Shown here in pieces: positions 44,295-56,944 of a stretch of DNA of 64,000 nucleotides (positions are counted from its first letter, which is position 1; every line of letters starts with the position of its first letter). The notes beneath the pieces were generated by a model. That model saw only the letters and a list, made by a program, of their open reading frames with translations, did no database searches and was not told where the DNA came from. Origin of the DNA: Angiostrongylus vasorum (lineage: Eukaryota; Nematoda; Chromadorea; Rhabditida; Metastrongylidae). The stretch covers positions 1,488,001 through 1,552,000 of the forward strand of contig JADANN010000433.1 in NCBI GenBank assembly GCA_018806985.1, written 5' to 3'. The position numbers were made by a program, and so were the translations under genes.

Positions 44295-47200
44295 TTAAGG
44301 TTTGTCTGTTTGTTGCATCCATCAAAGAAGCTCCTCGTCTACTCTGGAAGTCTGACAAGCTACCCGTGAGCGTACCCATCCTGCACGTTCAGAGCTCAGC
44401 AAGCTTTACGTCGGTATCAAATCCTAAACACCTCACCTGTCACCTGTAGTCCTGTTGATCGTCGAGTGACTCGAGCGGGCGCCAGTAAGTCTTCCATTTT
44501 TCCCCTGTCGCGTGCAAGAGTAGCCCAATGGGTTCTGCTCCCTCTAGGGACTCGTCGAACATCATATCTTTCTTCAAGGCTCTTTGTGAAGAAATCTGAC
44601 CATCGGGTCGGTGGTCTTCCCGCAGTACGTTTGACATCCCGAGGAATCCAGTCACTAACGGCCCTTGTCCCTCGGTTGTCATTCATACGCATTACGTGTC
44701 CGGCCCACTTTATCTTCGATTGTTTGGCGTACAAAACGGCATCTTTGATTTTTGATCGTCGACACAGACCGGAGCTTCGGATCCCTTCCCTTACTTGTGT
44801 GGAACGGGATACTCCTAGCATCACCCTTTCGACTGCACGTTCGATAACGCTAAGTGACCTTCCATCTTGCTTACGCAGCGACCAAGTTTCTGACGCATAC
44901 GTTGAGACAGGAAGTACCGTTGAGTCGAAAAGGTGGGCACGGAGTCTGGTGTTCCTTTGTTCTCTTCACTACATCCTCGATGCTCTTGAAAGCACCCCAA
45001 GCCGCTCGTTTCCTTCTGCTCAGCTCTGGAGCTAGGTCGTTCATCATATTGATTTCCCGACCTAGATAGATATAACTGGAGCATTCGGAGATATTCGTTC
45101 CATTGAGCATTAATGGGGCATGCGAAACCAATCCGTTCTTCATGAACATCGTTTTTGTGAGATTTAGTTGAAGACCAATCTTTCCACAGGCTTTATCAAA
45201 GTCGGCAAGCATACGTTCGGCTTGGCTAATGTTTGGTGCTATAACGACGATGTCAAAGCGAAGATGGTGTAACTGCCGACCATCGATTTCCACTGCCATC
45301 TAATCCCATTCCAGTGTTCGCATGACGTACTGGAGGGTGGCGGTAAATAATTTTGGCGAGATGGTATCGCCTTGCCTAACTCCTCTTTTGACGTCAATGA
45401 TAATATCGTCGTAGAATGGTGATACCTTGGTTGTGAAATTTTTGTACAGCTGACGAAGAATCCTTATGTACTAAGTAGGGACTCCCTGACTATCCAGGGT
45501 TTCCAAGACTGCATCTATCTCGACTGAATCAAAGGCCTTTTGTAAATCGATGAAGGTGAGACAGAGCGGTCTTTTGTACTCTCGCGATACTTCAATAAGC
45601 CTTGTTATCGTGTGGATGTGGTCCATCGTACTAAATCCTTTTCGAAACCCTGCTTGGTTACATGGCTATCCTTCGTCCATTGTTCCGTCACTCCTGTTTA
45701 GGATGACTCGAGTGAAAAGTTTGTAGACGACAGACAGTAAGCAGATTGGACGATAAGAACCTTCCGTCAATCCTCGTAAACACACTGGCTCAGCTCTCCA
45801 CACGTTACCTGTCCGAATGCAAGGTCCCTACCCACGGCAAGACCAGCAAGACCGTGTTATTGTTCGAGAAGGATGACCTACAGGATAACGGCAACTACCG
45901 TCCAATCGTCCACTGCTAAACACAGTAAAATAAATAGGCTTTATTCCCTCCACCTTGTAGGAGCACCCGATACGGCAACGTTGCATGGCAGGAGTATGGA
46001 GAGGCTGCTAAAATCTCAATGCTATTCTAGGCTGCCTAAATCTCGAAGGGCTAAGGTAACAACCTGTAGCTACAGTGCATGCTGACATGAATCTGAACCC
46101 TCGGTAGGGGGACACGACCATGCAGGTAAGAAAGTTAGTGTACCACGTCGTCGGATTGGTTAAGATGAGAAGTCGCCGCTTATTCAACGCCGTCCGTAAG
46201 AACGGAGAAGAGCTGTTCCTCGGAACATGCGAGAATAGAGGAGTCGATGGCGTCGGCGTTCTCGCCAACACGAGTTTGGCCATGAACGGCTCGCTCGAAC
46301 AACTAACAATCCGAGTCGGTCGTTTACGGTAGAAGAGATGTGTAGGAATACCGCTTTTGCCAATCTTCATCGTCTGAGCACCAACACCAAGCTATGGCGC
46401 AGACGAAGTCGAAGCGTTCTGTCTGTACTTGGAGAATTCCACAGAGAAAACCATACCTTTTTCAAGGTCATCACTGGAGATTTTAACGCCGAGATTGGAC
46501 CAAGAAGAACGTGTGAAGAACGTCACATTGGGACCCATGGATTAGAATGGAACGAACAGGGAGAGCGACTATCCCCACCATAAGCGCTGGAAGTGGGAGT
46601 CTCCCATATAGAGCAATACAGAGTACCATAACGAAATAGACCACATCATAGTAAACAGAAGGTTTTGCCTAAGTGATGTCGCTGTTGTCCCAAAATTCTA
46701 CACAGGATCGGACCATCACCTCTTTCGTTCAAGATTCTATTCCTCACGAAAAGGAGAAAAAGCGGCTAAATTCAAAAACCGAAGTCCCATAACCACCATA
46801 AACTGGGACTTATTCAGTTCATTAGTCGGCTATTGGGAAGATGCCGTTGTCGATAACACCGACGAAGAGTACGATCGGCTCATTTAACATCTTCATGTTA
46901 GTGCTATGAAAGCTGAGTTCGAAAGTCACCAAGAGACGTCTGTCTCCAGAAATATTTGAGCTGATATGCCAGCGTGGAATCGCACGAGCTGCAGGCAACC
47001 CCGAACTAGAGATGAAAAAAATCATAAAGAGCAGCAGTAATGGTCGAAGCTGCAGAGCTGGTAAAAGCATTCGCAAAGCCCACCGAAGCTTCTCCAATTA
47101 CAAGACCAAAATGACTGCACTCCGACGCCCAGACGGAACAACTTCCAGAAAGGTATTAGAGAATTCTATCCACGATCCCCACTGGTTGTCCCTTACAAAA

Positions 47201-47695
47201 TTCGACAGGCTATTCCGTCGGTGAAGAATCGAACAACACCAGCTCCGAATAAATTAAGACCTGAACACCTGAAGAACCTTCTACCAATCATAGTAAACAA
47301 TGACATGGCTCTTTACACGACACATTGTCAGAACGTAAGGTTAGTATTCAGTGAAAGACCAGCAAGACTTTTATTGTTCAAGAACAGTCACCCCAAGATA
47401 TTGGCAACTATCGCCTAATCTGCTTACTGTCTGTCGTCTACAAACTTTTCACTCGAGTCATCCTAAACAGGATTGACAGAACACTGGACGAAGGGGCAGC
47501 CATGTGAGCAAGCAGGGGTTTTGAAAAGGATTTAGTACGATGGACCACATCCACACGATAACAAGGCTCATTGAACTATCGCGAGAGTACAAAAGACCGC
47601 TCTGTCTCACTTTCATCGATTTACAGAAGGTCTTTGATTCAAATGAGATAGAAGCAGTCATGGAAGCCCTTGATAGTCAAGGAGTCCCTACTTAA
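44295..47695 (+). mobile_element. RTE LINE (family B), 5' half, split by a nested LINE insertion
   Basis: The 5' untranslated part is in two pieces, 44295-44431 and 45924-46120, matching 10205-10500 contiguously. Then come the endonuclease (GVDGVGVLANTSLAMNGS near 46250; [14 protein letters not shown] near 46470; [16 protein letters not shown] near 46530; ACTGG-type SDHH block near 46710), the linker, and the start of RT (APNKLRPEHLKNLLP near 47250; FTRVILNRIDRTLDEG near 47450; REYKRPLCLTFIDLQK near 47585). It stops at 47695, where a fold-back element begins. Several frameshifts; inactive. Confidence 0.85.
44432..45915 (-). mobile_element. RTE LINE (family B) insertion with inverted 5' segment (twin-primed) and 8-bp TSD
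   Basis: On the minus strand, RT from the YRPICLLSVVYKLFTR block (near 45750) runs through KGVRQGDTISPKLFTA equivalents (45370), an LRFDIVVIAPNIS segment (the catalytic ADD region is damaged, 45240) and the C-terminal RPPTRWSDFFTKSLEE (44590) to a short-repeat tail near 44432. The adjoining 45781-45915 is in the opposite orientation and encodes the residues immediately before the RT start (RYLSECKVPTHGKTSKTVL to NYRPI). The whole is bounded by ctaaacac at 44424-44431 and 45916-45923. Confidence 0.82.
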
Positions 47696-47702
47696 TGTTA
47701 AC

Positions 47703-48235
47703 TTCTTACTTACTGCCTACTCTTTTTAATGGGAGGGTATATTTTGAAATTTAACTTCAACAATGCTGAGATATTTGCAAAACTCCGAGCCGCAGGTGTC
47801 TGCGGTGGGGAACGAACGCGCTATTCACCTTTCCGGGGAGTAACGCGTTCACCACCACTCCATGTGGGTACTTTGTTTCGCCTGTCTCTCAGCTAGTTCT
47901 ATCGATCTCTGCCATCAGCAATCACCCGCCAGCGAGATTGATCTGGGGAGCCCAAGTCGGCAACGAACTCAGTTAACCTGAGGTTGTAATTATAATCACA
48001 ATATAACTTTTTTTTAATTGACGCTGGCGGGTGATTGCTGATGGCAAAAGATCGATAGAACTAGCTGAGAGACAGGCCAAATGAATGACCCGCATGGTGT
48101 TGTGGTGAACGCGTTACTCCACGGAAAGGACAATAGCGCGTTCGTTCCCCACCGTAGCCACCTGCGGTCCGAAGTTTTGCAAATATCTAAGCATCATTAA
48201 AAAAAGTTGTATTTCGCAATATATACCCTGCCGTT
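47703..48235. mobile_element. family 2 fold-back element, large inverted dimer
   Basis: The left arm (47703-47950: TTACTGCCTACTC, GCTGAGATATTTGCAAAAC, CCTGTCTCTCAGCTAGTTC, ATCAGCAATCACCCGCCAG) is the reverse complement of the right arm (48015-48235: CTGGCGGGTGATTGCTGATG, GAACTAGCTGAGAGACAGG, GTTTTGCAAATATCTAAGC, TATACCCTGCCG). A ~70-bp spacer separates the arms. It lies exactly between two RTE family B segments. No ORF. Confidence 0.8.
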
Positions 48236-49668
48236 GGTAACGTGTGAAGAGCTCGTCACACGTTACCTGTCCGAATGCAAGGTCCCTACCCAATGGAAGA
48301 CCAGCAAGACAGTGCTATTGTTCAAGCAGGGTGACCTACAGGATATCGGCAACTATGGGCCAATCTGCTTACTGTCTGTCGTCTACAAACTTTTCACTCG
48401 AGTCATCCTAAACAGGATTGACAGAACACTGGACGCATGTGACGACATGTAAACAAGCAGGGTTTCGATAAGAATTTAGTACGATGGACCACATTCATAC
48501 GGTAACAAGGCTCATCGAAGTATCGCGAGAGTACAAAAGACCGATCTGTCTCACCTTCATCGATTTACAAAAGGCCTTTGATTCAGTCGAAATAGAAGCA
48601 GTCTTGGAAGCCCTTGATAGTCAAGGAGTCCCTACTCAGTACACAAAGATTCTTCGTGAGCTGTACAAAAACTTTCACAACCAAGGTATCACCATTCTAC
48701 GACGATATTATCATTGACGTCAAAAGCGGCGTTAGGCAAGGCGATACCATCTCGCCAAAATTATTTACCGCCACCCTCCAGAACGTCATGCGAACACTGG
48801 AATGGGATAATATGGAGTGGAAATCGATGGTCGGCAGTTACACCATCTTCGCTTTTCGCTTTGATGACATCGTCCTTATAGCACCAAACATTAGCCAAGC
48901 TGAACGTATGCTTACCGACTTTGATGAAGCCTGTGGAAAGATTGGTCTTCGACTAAATATCACAAAAACGATGTTCATGAAGGACGGGATTGGTTTCGTA
49001 TGTCCCATTCACGCTCAACGGAACGAATATCTCCGAATGCTCCAGTTATGTCTATCTAGGTCAGGAAATCAATATGATGAACTGTTTAGCTCCAGAGTTG
49101 AGCAGAAGGAAACGAGCAGCTTGGGGAGATTTCAACAGCATGGAGTACGTACTGAAGAGAACAAAGAACACCCGACTCCATGCCCACTTTTTCGACTCAA
49201 CGATTCCTCCTGCCTTAACCTGTGCATCAGAAATCTGGTCGCTACGTAAGCAGTGTAAAAGATCACTCAGCGTTATTGAATGGGCAGTCGAAAGGACGAT
49301 CCTAGGAGTATCCCGTACCAGGAATGTGAGAAAGCAATCCGAAGCTCCGACCTACGTCAACGCTCGAGAATCAATCACGCCATTCTACATGCCAAACTGT
49401 TGAAGATAATGTACGCAGGACACGTAATGCGTATGAATGACAACCGCAGGACAACAGCCGTTTGCGAATTCGGGATATGAAACCCACAGCGAGTGTATCA
49501 CGAACTCACTGGTCAGCGCTCTTCACGAAACGTCTAGAAGAGAAATGTCATCAGCAACGAGTCTTTAGAGCGAGCAGCACGCATTGGACTACTCTTGCAC
49601 AAGAGAGAAGGAATAGAAGGTTTACGGTCGCTCGGTCATGTCACTCGATGACCAACGGGAGGATAGGT
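48236..49668 (+). mobile_element. RTE LINE (family B), 5'-truncated RT and C-terminal part
   Basis: It starts within the linker (RYLSECKVPTQWKTSKTVL) and continues through RT: FTRVILNRIDRTLDAC (48400), CLTFIDLQKAFDSVEIEAVL (48560), VKSGVRQGDTISPKLF (48725), the catalytic region as RFDDIVLIAPNISQAER (48865) and ITKTMFMKDG (48965). Then come SSYVYLGQEINMMN and RKRAAWGDFNSMEYVL (49050-49140) and the C-terminal block (MYAGHVMRMNDNR, 49420). At least three frameshifts and an in-frame stop near 48450 make it inactive. It overlaps the previous copy in element coordinates, so it is a separate insertion. Confidence 0.87.
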
Positions 49669-50791
49669 GCTACACGTTATACCTGTGTTTATATTTCCAT
49701 TCTTGGATGACGCCGTTATAGGAGTTGTGCTGGTCTCAGCACGTGTTCTACTACTTTCGTCTTCTCAAAGTCGTCGTCTATATTGCGATCTGTTCTATGC
49801 ATGGTAACGTTTCCCAATATTATTCCGCATTACATAAACCGTTCCCAACTGATAATACAGTCGATAGATATGACCTACAGACGACTCAGCCTACTATCCT
49901 CTCTAGAATCTGTCCTTACAGCAATATCTCCTCGCAATATTGACGGCCCAGACTGCGAAACCCGTCTTGGTTTCATGTCCAGGTTTTACTTCAAAATACA
50001 TAGTTCAAATTTTTTCGTTGATGGTAGTGATACGGCTGTCGGTATGAAAGAGGATCTGACTCACGCTGCAGCTTCAGCGGCATTTGAGTCGAACAATGTT
50101 CCTTGTTTCGGGTTTGTCACTTGCTCGCCAGCTCACCCGAAATATCGAGATACTCAGCCAGTTCTCCTACGTACAATATACACAAGGTCAAAAAATATGA
50201 CAGGCACCAATCAACACGACGGAAAGCATTCGTCAGCTATTCTAGGGAATAGCCGTACAAGAGCTTCGACCTACAATTTCTTAGATACTGCGCAGTATTA
50301 ACAGTACCTACTCCAAGGAAATCAAAAACACCAGAAGTGCTTTAAACCAAAATGAGACTATATATACCGCAACTATCTGTACTATACTACATCTGAACAC
50401 ATGAAAAGTAAGAGCGTGAAGTATTTCAATAAAAATTTATGCAGAAAAAACAAGGTAATACAACTGGTTTTCGTAATGCAAAATAACAAGTGAGAGCTAG
50501 GCTGAGATCATCTACAAAAAATGACTGCAATATCCAGAGACCTCATTAGGCACAGCGTCTAGTCCTTGATGACATACGGTACCATCAAATAACTCTGTTA
50601 GAAACGTAAAAAAGAAACATGAAGATATATATGATGAATATGACGGGAGAGGCTTACAAAGACAACGAGGAGACAAGAGTTGTTAATTCTACTCACGAAA
50701 GGCAGTGTATAAAAACGTCATTATATCGACAAGGTTCACCGAACAAAGCAACATCCGACATAAGGCACACTGAGATAAATTCTACCCTGAA
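49669..50791. other. intergenic, downstream of the rig-4 stop
   Basis: A 172-codon plus-strand frame (49783-50301) lacks any recognisable family feature. The 3' UTR of rig-4 (minus strand) must start just below 50792, but no AATAAA could be identified nearby. Confidence 0.4.
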
Positions 50792-53700
50792 TCATACAAA
50801 TGAAGAAAACCCGCTTGAAAGATTAGGCTGAGCCTGAAAGGCGGTCGACGATTCACTACTTTCAGTCGATACGGCTCTAGACGACGACCCTGGTGGCACC
50901 GCGCCGCAAATAGCATCACTAGCTTTCACCCGTCGCCATGTGTCGCTGTAATGATGAAAAGTCAGGTAAAGAACAAATAAAACAAAAGAAAACCAGTTGG
51001 TCTCCTCTGACTATAAATTACCTAGGAACCTATGGCACAAACTAAGGAATGGATCTTAAGAAAAAGGACAAAGATATAAAGTTGTTGAATGGCAAAAAAG
51101 CAACAATACGCCAGGTTTTTTGCAAATTCTATCCATCGAAGTTCATCCATCACTTCTTACCAAGCTATTCGAATAGATGCTGCGATACTGATCACTGGCA
51201 CCATAATGGCTTGCAATATTTTCCGCTGGATGGTCTGCTTCATCTTTAACACTTGCATGGCCGTCATCTTCATCATCAAACGAATCGTCGGCAAAATCGT
51301 CCAGATGAATAGCATTCTCCATATGATTGTATCCTATCCGGACTGAACTTCCGCGAGAATGTTGACTCCTAAGATTCAAGTACACTTAGGTGAGATTCGG
51401 CTGTTAAACTTTCCTTTGGTATTTTATCTCGGAGCGACCTAACTCCAGTAAATAAAACCTGATTCACGGCAGACCATACGGATCCAAAAACTTCCACGAA
51501 CCTGTTCAACGGATTACCGTAATCACAACGATTCCCGTATTTCGATTTGCTCAGCATATCGACGGTCTCTCGTTGGGTAACATAAGCACTTCCTCGTACA
51601 TCCCGACCAACTAATGTACTCAACCTAAACTATGTTAAAGATGACAATCCAGTACCATAACGTAAACTTTAATACTTAGTCACTGATGCTTATCTTTTCG
51701 ATAAATCCTATAGTTTCTCAGAACTAAAATAGCTTTAACGGTGCTATCAGCAAGAACCTGTCAACGCCAGTGAACTGGGAAGCACAAATCGGAATTGAAC
51801 TCCGTTAAGCCGAAGCTGCAGTAGAAATCACAATTTTAACTTATTATTTACTGCATATTATTTGAAAAGACAAACAATGGGCAGTAAAGAAAAACAGGAA
51901 ACAATAATAATAGGTAGTAAATAAAAAGCTAAACATTGTTATTTCGACTACAGCTTCAACATTACGGAGTCAATGCCGATTTGTGCTCCCCAGACCAATC
52001 TTGTTGACTGAAAGAAAGGTAAACCAAGGGTCTCGGTGGTGCAGTGAGTTGCACGCAAGCTCTCGGAAAGTGTAATCGCTGGTTTGAAGGGCCTGGGTTC
52101 CGAATTTTGCAAATGCCTCAGCATCACTGTGGTAGTGCATCACACAATACCCTGCCAGGAAAAAAGAACAAGCAGTAAATAATTAGTTAGATATTAAAAT
52201 ACCCTCGCTCTACCCTTCTAAAGCTACATACAATTCATCCAAAACGCTATTTTCGCTTCTTTCCCCAAGAAGAACGAAAATCTTTGTTCTTCACGCGTTT
52301 TAGATAAAAAATGACGAGGACCATCTTCAGAGTTTTAAGAACGACAAGATAGTTGGGTGAAATTTTCCATAATTATTAGAGTTACTAGTTTACAACAACA
52401 GAATCAAATATTATTTCAGAAGTGATATATCGAGAAAATATCACCTAACATTTATTAGTAAACGAAGAAAGATCAATATGTGGGTTATGCAGAGAATACT
52501 CATCACACTCAATGGATTTCTGGTGCACGATGGACAACAAAATAAACGATGACAGTAACGAATAGACGAGAAGAAAAACAGCTGCACCTGTTCAACGCCT
52601 CTTGATTCGGTATTGTCGGAATGGCATCCGTCTCCAAGCCGTACATATTAACTACGCTTCCGCCGCCTTCAACGCTCTCACGCCCACGTAATCTTTCTTG
52701 ATCTCCCAAGATACTACCATATGCAGGTGGATCCCGATCTGACAGCCACGACTGTTTCGTACCAGGACGCGTCGGCAAATCGTTTCTAGAATGGTGCAAT
52801 TTGATATGTTTACTTAATAATTCTACATTATTACCTATATACTGCACATACACTATTTTATACTTAAAAATACGTATACAATGTATAACTTTTGTCTACT
52901 GCCTATTATTTCCTTCATTGTAGGTTACTATTTGAAATACAACCATAATGATGCTAACACGCTTGCAAAACTTGGACCTCATACCAGATCGAACCCCGAT
53001 TCCCTTTTCCGGAGGCGCACGTGCTACGCTCGACACCATTGAAGCACTCGTTTTACTTTTCTCTCAACCAGACTTTTTAGCCTAAAGGCGCCACTAGTAA
53101 TCACCCGTCAACGGGAATGATCTGGGAGCACAAATCGGCAAATATTTCAGTATAATTGTGGTTGTATTTCACATTATACCCTGTCGAGAAAAAAAAAGTA
53201 ATGGGCAGTAGATAAAGTTATACACTGTGATTTCGACTATAGCTCCAGCTTAACCAGGATTGTTGATGGCACCGTTAGGGTAAAAAGACTGTTTCAGAGA
53301 AAATCAGAACGAGGGCCTCAGTGGTGCTCTGCGTAACACGTTCCGGAGGGCGTAATCGCGGTTCGATCTGACCTGAGGTCCAAGTTTTGCAAATACGTGT
53401 ATATCTAGTACACATAAGCATGCATTATTTAAAAAATTCACTCTAAATATTTGAAATTTCAGTAAAAAATTAAAGAAGAAACCTATTAAGAGAAAAGAGA
53501 AAAACAGGATATGTTATATGAAGTCCAACAGTTGATACAGTTTCAACAATCTCGCGACGACGCCTAATCTCTGGTTTGTTGCGGATTGGACGACGCCTAA
53601 CTTTCAGCGTTTATGGACATGCTGGTTTTTTGAAAACAAACAGTAATTTTTTCGATAATTAGAGGACTTCGTAGAAAGTGGAAATTAATAGATCATTCTA

Positions 53701-54675
53701 TGAATATGAATAATATTTGTAGTGCTATTTAATAAAACCAAAATAAGGATCCACCACCGTCCTGGTGCCAAACTAGTCGCATGGTGGCAAATCTCCCTCT
53801 CATCCACTAGGGCGGCGACTGCCTATGGTGGTGACGATCTGAAGCAGAGTTTGGTTCGGCTAACCTCGGCACTCCAGAGATTCATAATGGCTAAGCCAGC
53901 AAAACTCCCAGAAAGTGGGTATTATGCTGGTGCCCACACAACCGGTGAAGATGGACCGTGCAAATGTCCAAGTATTAACTATATGTTACTATGGTCTATC
54001 ACACAAACACATTGTTGTTAACATTTGAAGTGTTTTGCAACTTAGGGATCCCTATTTCAGTATCTTCTATACCCGCACACTCTATACGATAACTGCTGGT
54101 CACAATAGCATTTGAATTGAAGTCATAATCGATTATCACCTAAATTTCTGGTTATTGAACTGGTTCGGAAGACGGTTTTTTGTATATTTCTAATTGCAGA
54201 ATAGAGCTTTTGCCGACCAATTTCCAATGCAACATTTGTGTTCTAAAGCTATCAATTGATAACAAAAAAGGGTAGGAAAATAGTTCTATATGCTAAAAAT
54301 GAACTACCGGAAAGAACGAAATCTGTAGATGTCACACCGGCCACTCCCATAAAACCATCATGACCCTTAGGTCTCACTCGTCGCAAGAGTGTTAAAGAAA
54401 CTGAGTAAGGTAAATACAAGAAAGATAACATCTGGAAGTTTAGGAACAAAATTATTACTCTACTAAAGCTATTAAATATCGGGAACAAAAAATTCGTCCC
54501 ACAAAATAGTATTTCGCGACCTCGCGTGGCAATATATACCTTGGAAGAATTCGGTTTTACCTGCTTCGTAGATCTCGATGATTAGCTTCCATCTGGAACG
54601 CTACAAAGTTCCCATTAGCTAAGTGAAGGCTGTCCACAGAATGACGTTTATCGCGTTTGTATTTTGCAGCAGAAC
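50792..54675 (-). CDS. rig-4: rig-4 cytoplasmic tail exons
   Basis: After the TM helix the tail reads GSAAKYKRDKRHSVDSLHLA (54561-54675), then RNDLPTRPGTKQSWLSDRDP with PAYGSILG (52588-52785), RLSTLVGRDVRGSAYVTQRE (51502-51624), an acidic stretch DDFADDSFDDEDDG (51161-51368) and the final exon (50792-50945), ending SSGFSSFV. Exons up to 51368 join with matching phase (2+1 at each junction). The 51161 exon ends in phase 0, while the last exon needs two extra bases, which is why a small intervening exon is proposed. The C-terminal valine motif is the established PDZ-binding signature of Sidekick proteins. Confidence 0.88.
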
Positions 54676-56900
54676 CTTTAAAATTAGGAGAAAAATCTTT
54701 AGAATACTATAGATAAAAGCGTTTAACAGTCTTATCAGTAACTGTAAAGTTGTCTTAACTACGAACAAGTTTTAACTATTTACAATGAATTTGTTTTGCA
54801 ATACTTGATCAAACAGGTCCACGCTGTCGGAAATTCTTCACAGTCAGAAACAGTAGAAGGGAATGAAAATCTAAGCAATCAAATGTAATTTCGCATTCAC
54901 AGTAAAGCAAATCTACATGTCTCAGCTGCACTAATCGCATAGTTTGTGAAGGTGGCAGCAAGAACTCTAACCAGTGTTAAACGTCAAACCTCGTTCTTGA
55001 CAGAATGACCACAAAATTGACTTTCGGGAAAATTCCCTGGCATAAGTGTCGCACCATGCTCTACATATTATTTGTTAAAATTTCAACTATACGCATATCG
55101 AGAAGTCGAACAATGTTATGTTGCAACGGCTCGATCTGATGTGCTGAACTACAATGTACGGGCACATCCGTACGTCGACTACCGCTAAACCATTGCAGTA
55201 CTGCCTCTTTCTTCAATTAATTACCATCTAGAACACCGTTAATATCTTCGTAACCTAATCGATCATTTAGAAGGGTAAGAGTGCTTTTTGAGGTATGTAA
55301 ACCAATTTCAGAATCGTTGGGAGGATAAAGAAACTGATTTGGCACATCGGTAGGCTACCTAGAGTCATTGCATAGGCCAAGTGTGCAATCTCTCACCTTT
55401 ATGATGCCTTACTGAGTCGAACCACATCACCAGCATATTAATCAACACTAAACACTTTATCCTTTACCTTTCCTATCTTCGATATCACTTATACGCGAAC
55501 TACAGAAATTTGCTAGAGCGAAACGAATAAGAGTGAAACAACGTTGCATGAGCGGCATCATAAGAAAAGAAAGACATGTACGAAAACAAGACTTTTTGTA
55601 CAACAACAGCCAGCTCAATAATGGATGATAGGACGACTAGCTGATACATCCTTCGTGAATCAAACAGCAGCTATATTATCTGCTATTTTCAAACTTAATC
55701 CGCGTCGCTATGACCGTATATCCTAGACTACAACCTCTGTGAAAAAAAACGGTAGAAACGAGAAAGTATGAATCCAAGAATGTTGCACTTACTAGATCAA
55801 CTACAAACACGATTTGCTGTCCAAAAAGAGTAACACTACAGTGCCCACCTTTAACGAAAACAGTAATCCCAGGTGTAAAACGAGCTCTAAGTGAAAACCA
55901 TGAACATTAGAATTAATTACAAGATGAAACTAAAAAGACGTGTCAGAACGGTAAAGGATAAAGGATCTTGCGCTGAGCGTCTAAAAATGTCTCGTTTATT
56001 CTAAAAACGCTTACCAGTGATACATAGGAATGCGATAAGGAGCACAATTACAACAAAAGTTGACATTGCCACCATAACGATAAACCACCATGTCGTGTAA
56101 AATGGATCTTCTGGGATGAAAGCTAAAAACTGCCGCCAATAGCAAGAACACATTACAACGATTCATGACAGCACTTTCGCCGCCGACTTTAACTTTCCAA
56201 TAAATTAGACTCTTCCTATTTAACCATACTCTTCAGAAGCACAAAGCATCACCTGGAACAAACAGCTGTTCGCTCTCTGCGCTTGCCTTGCCAATTCCAA
56301 GCTCATTACGAGCGAACACTCGAAACACATAGAAGCTTGAAGGTTCTAGTTCGCGATAACTGACCTGTAAGTTATCTTTGCTTACAAAAAATGCAATAAA
56401 AACGTCCAGGATATTTGAACACACTACCCTAAAAACTTCAAAATCTCGTTCATCGGACTTAACAAATGTCGATCACCCGTATAATCGTAATTCTTGTATA
56501 CACGAGGATTATTAAGAAAAAAATCTCTAAAAGAGGTTCACAATCGAGAAGGTGTTTATTTGGCCTAATCACTGTGAACAAAGGCACTAATAGAACACCG
56601 GCAGAGCGTTCCTATTAAATGTCTAGATATATACAAAGTTCAAAAGATTGACTTTTCATAAACCTCGGCATAATAATCGATATACCTATATATACGATCT
56701 TACGAACTGCCTTTTTAAACAGAAGCGCTGCTGGTACAGGTGTTCTATTGTTGCTGTTGTCTTTGTTCAATGGCTGACGTTTCAAAGAATTCGCCTTCCT
56801 CAGAGCTTTGCCGTTCATCCCTCGTGAACAGCACGCGGGTAGTCCAACGGCAAGGCTTTGAGGAAGGCGAGAGCCCCGAAACTTCAGCCATTGAACAAAG

Positions 56901-56944
<44 letters not shown>

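Noticed and set aside
49783..50301. 172-codon plus-strand ORF
   Set aside because: No family features, no signal or domain, overlapped by other frames, and it lies just behind a dead LINE.
54252..54488. Minus-strand frame (RVRPKGHDGFMGVAG region) considered as a cytoplasmic rig-4 exon
   Set aside because: No acceptor and donor pair gives compatible phases, and exons 54561 and 52785 already join in frame.
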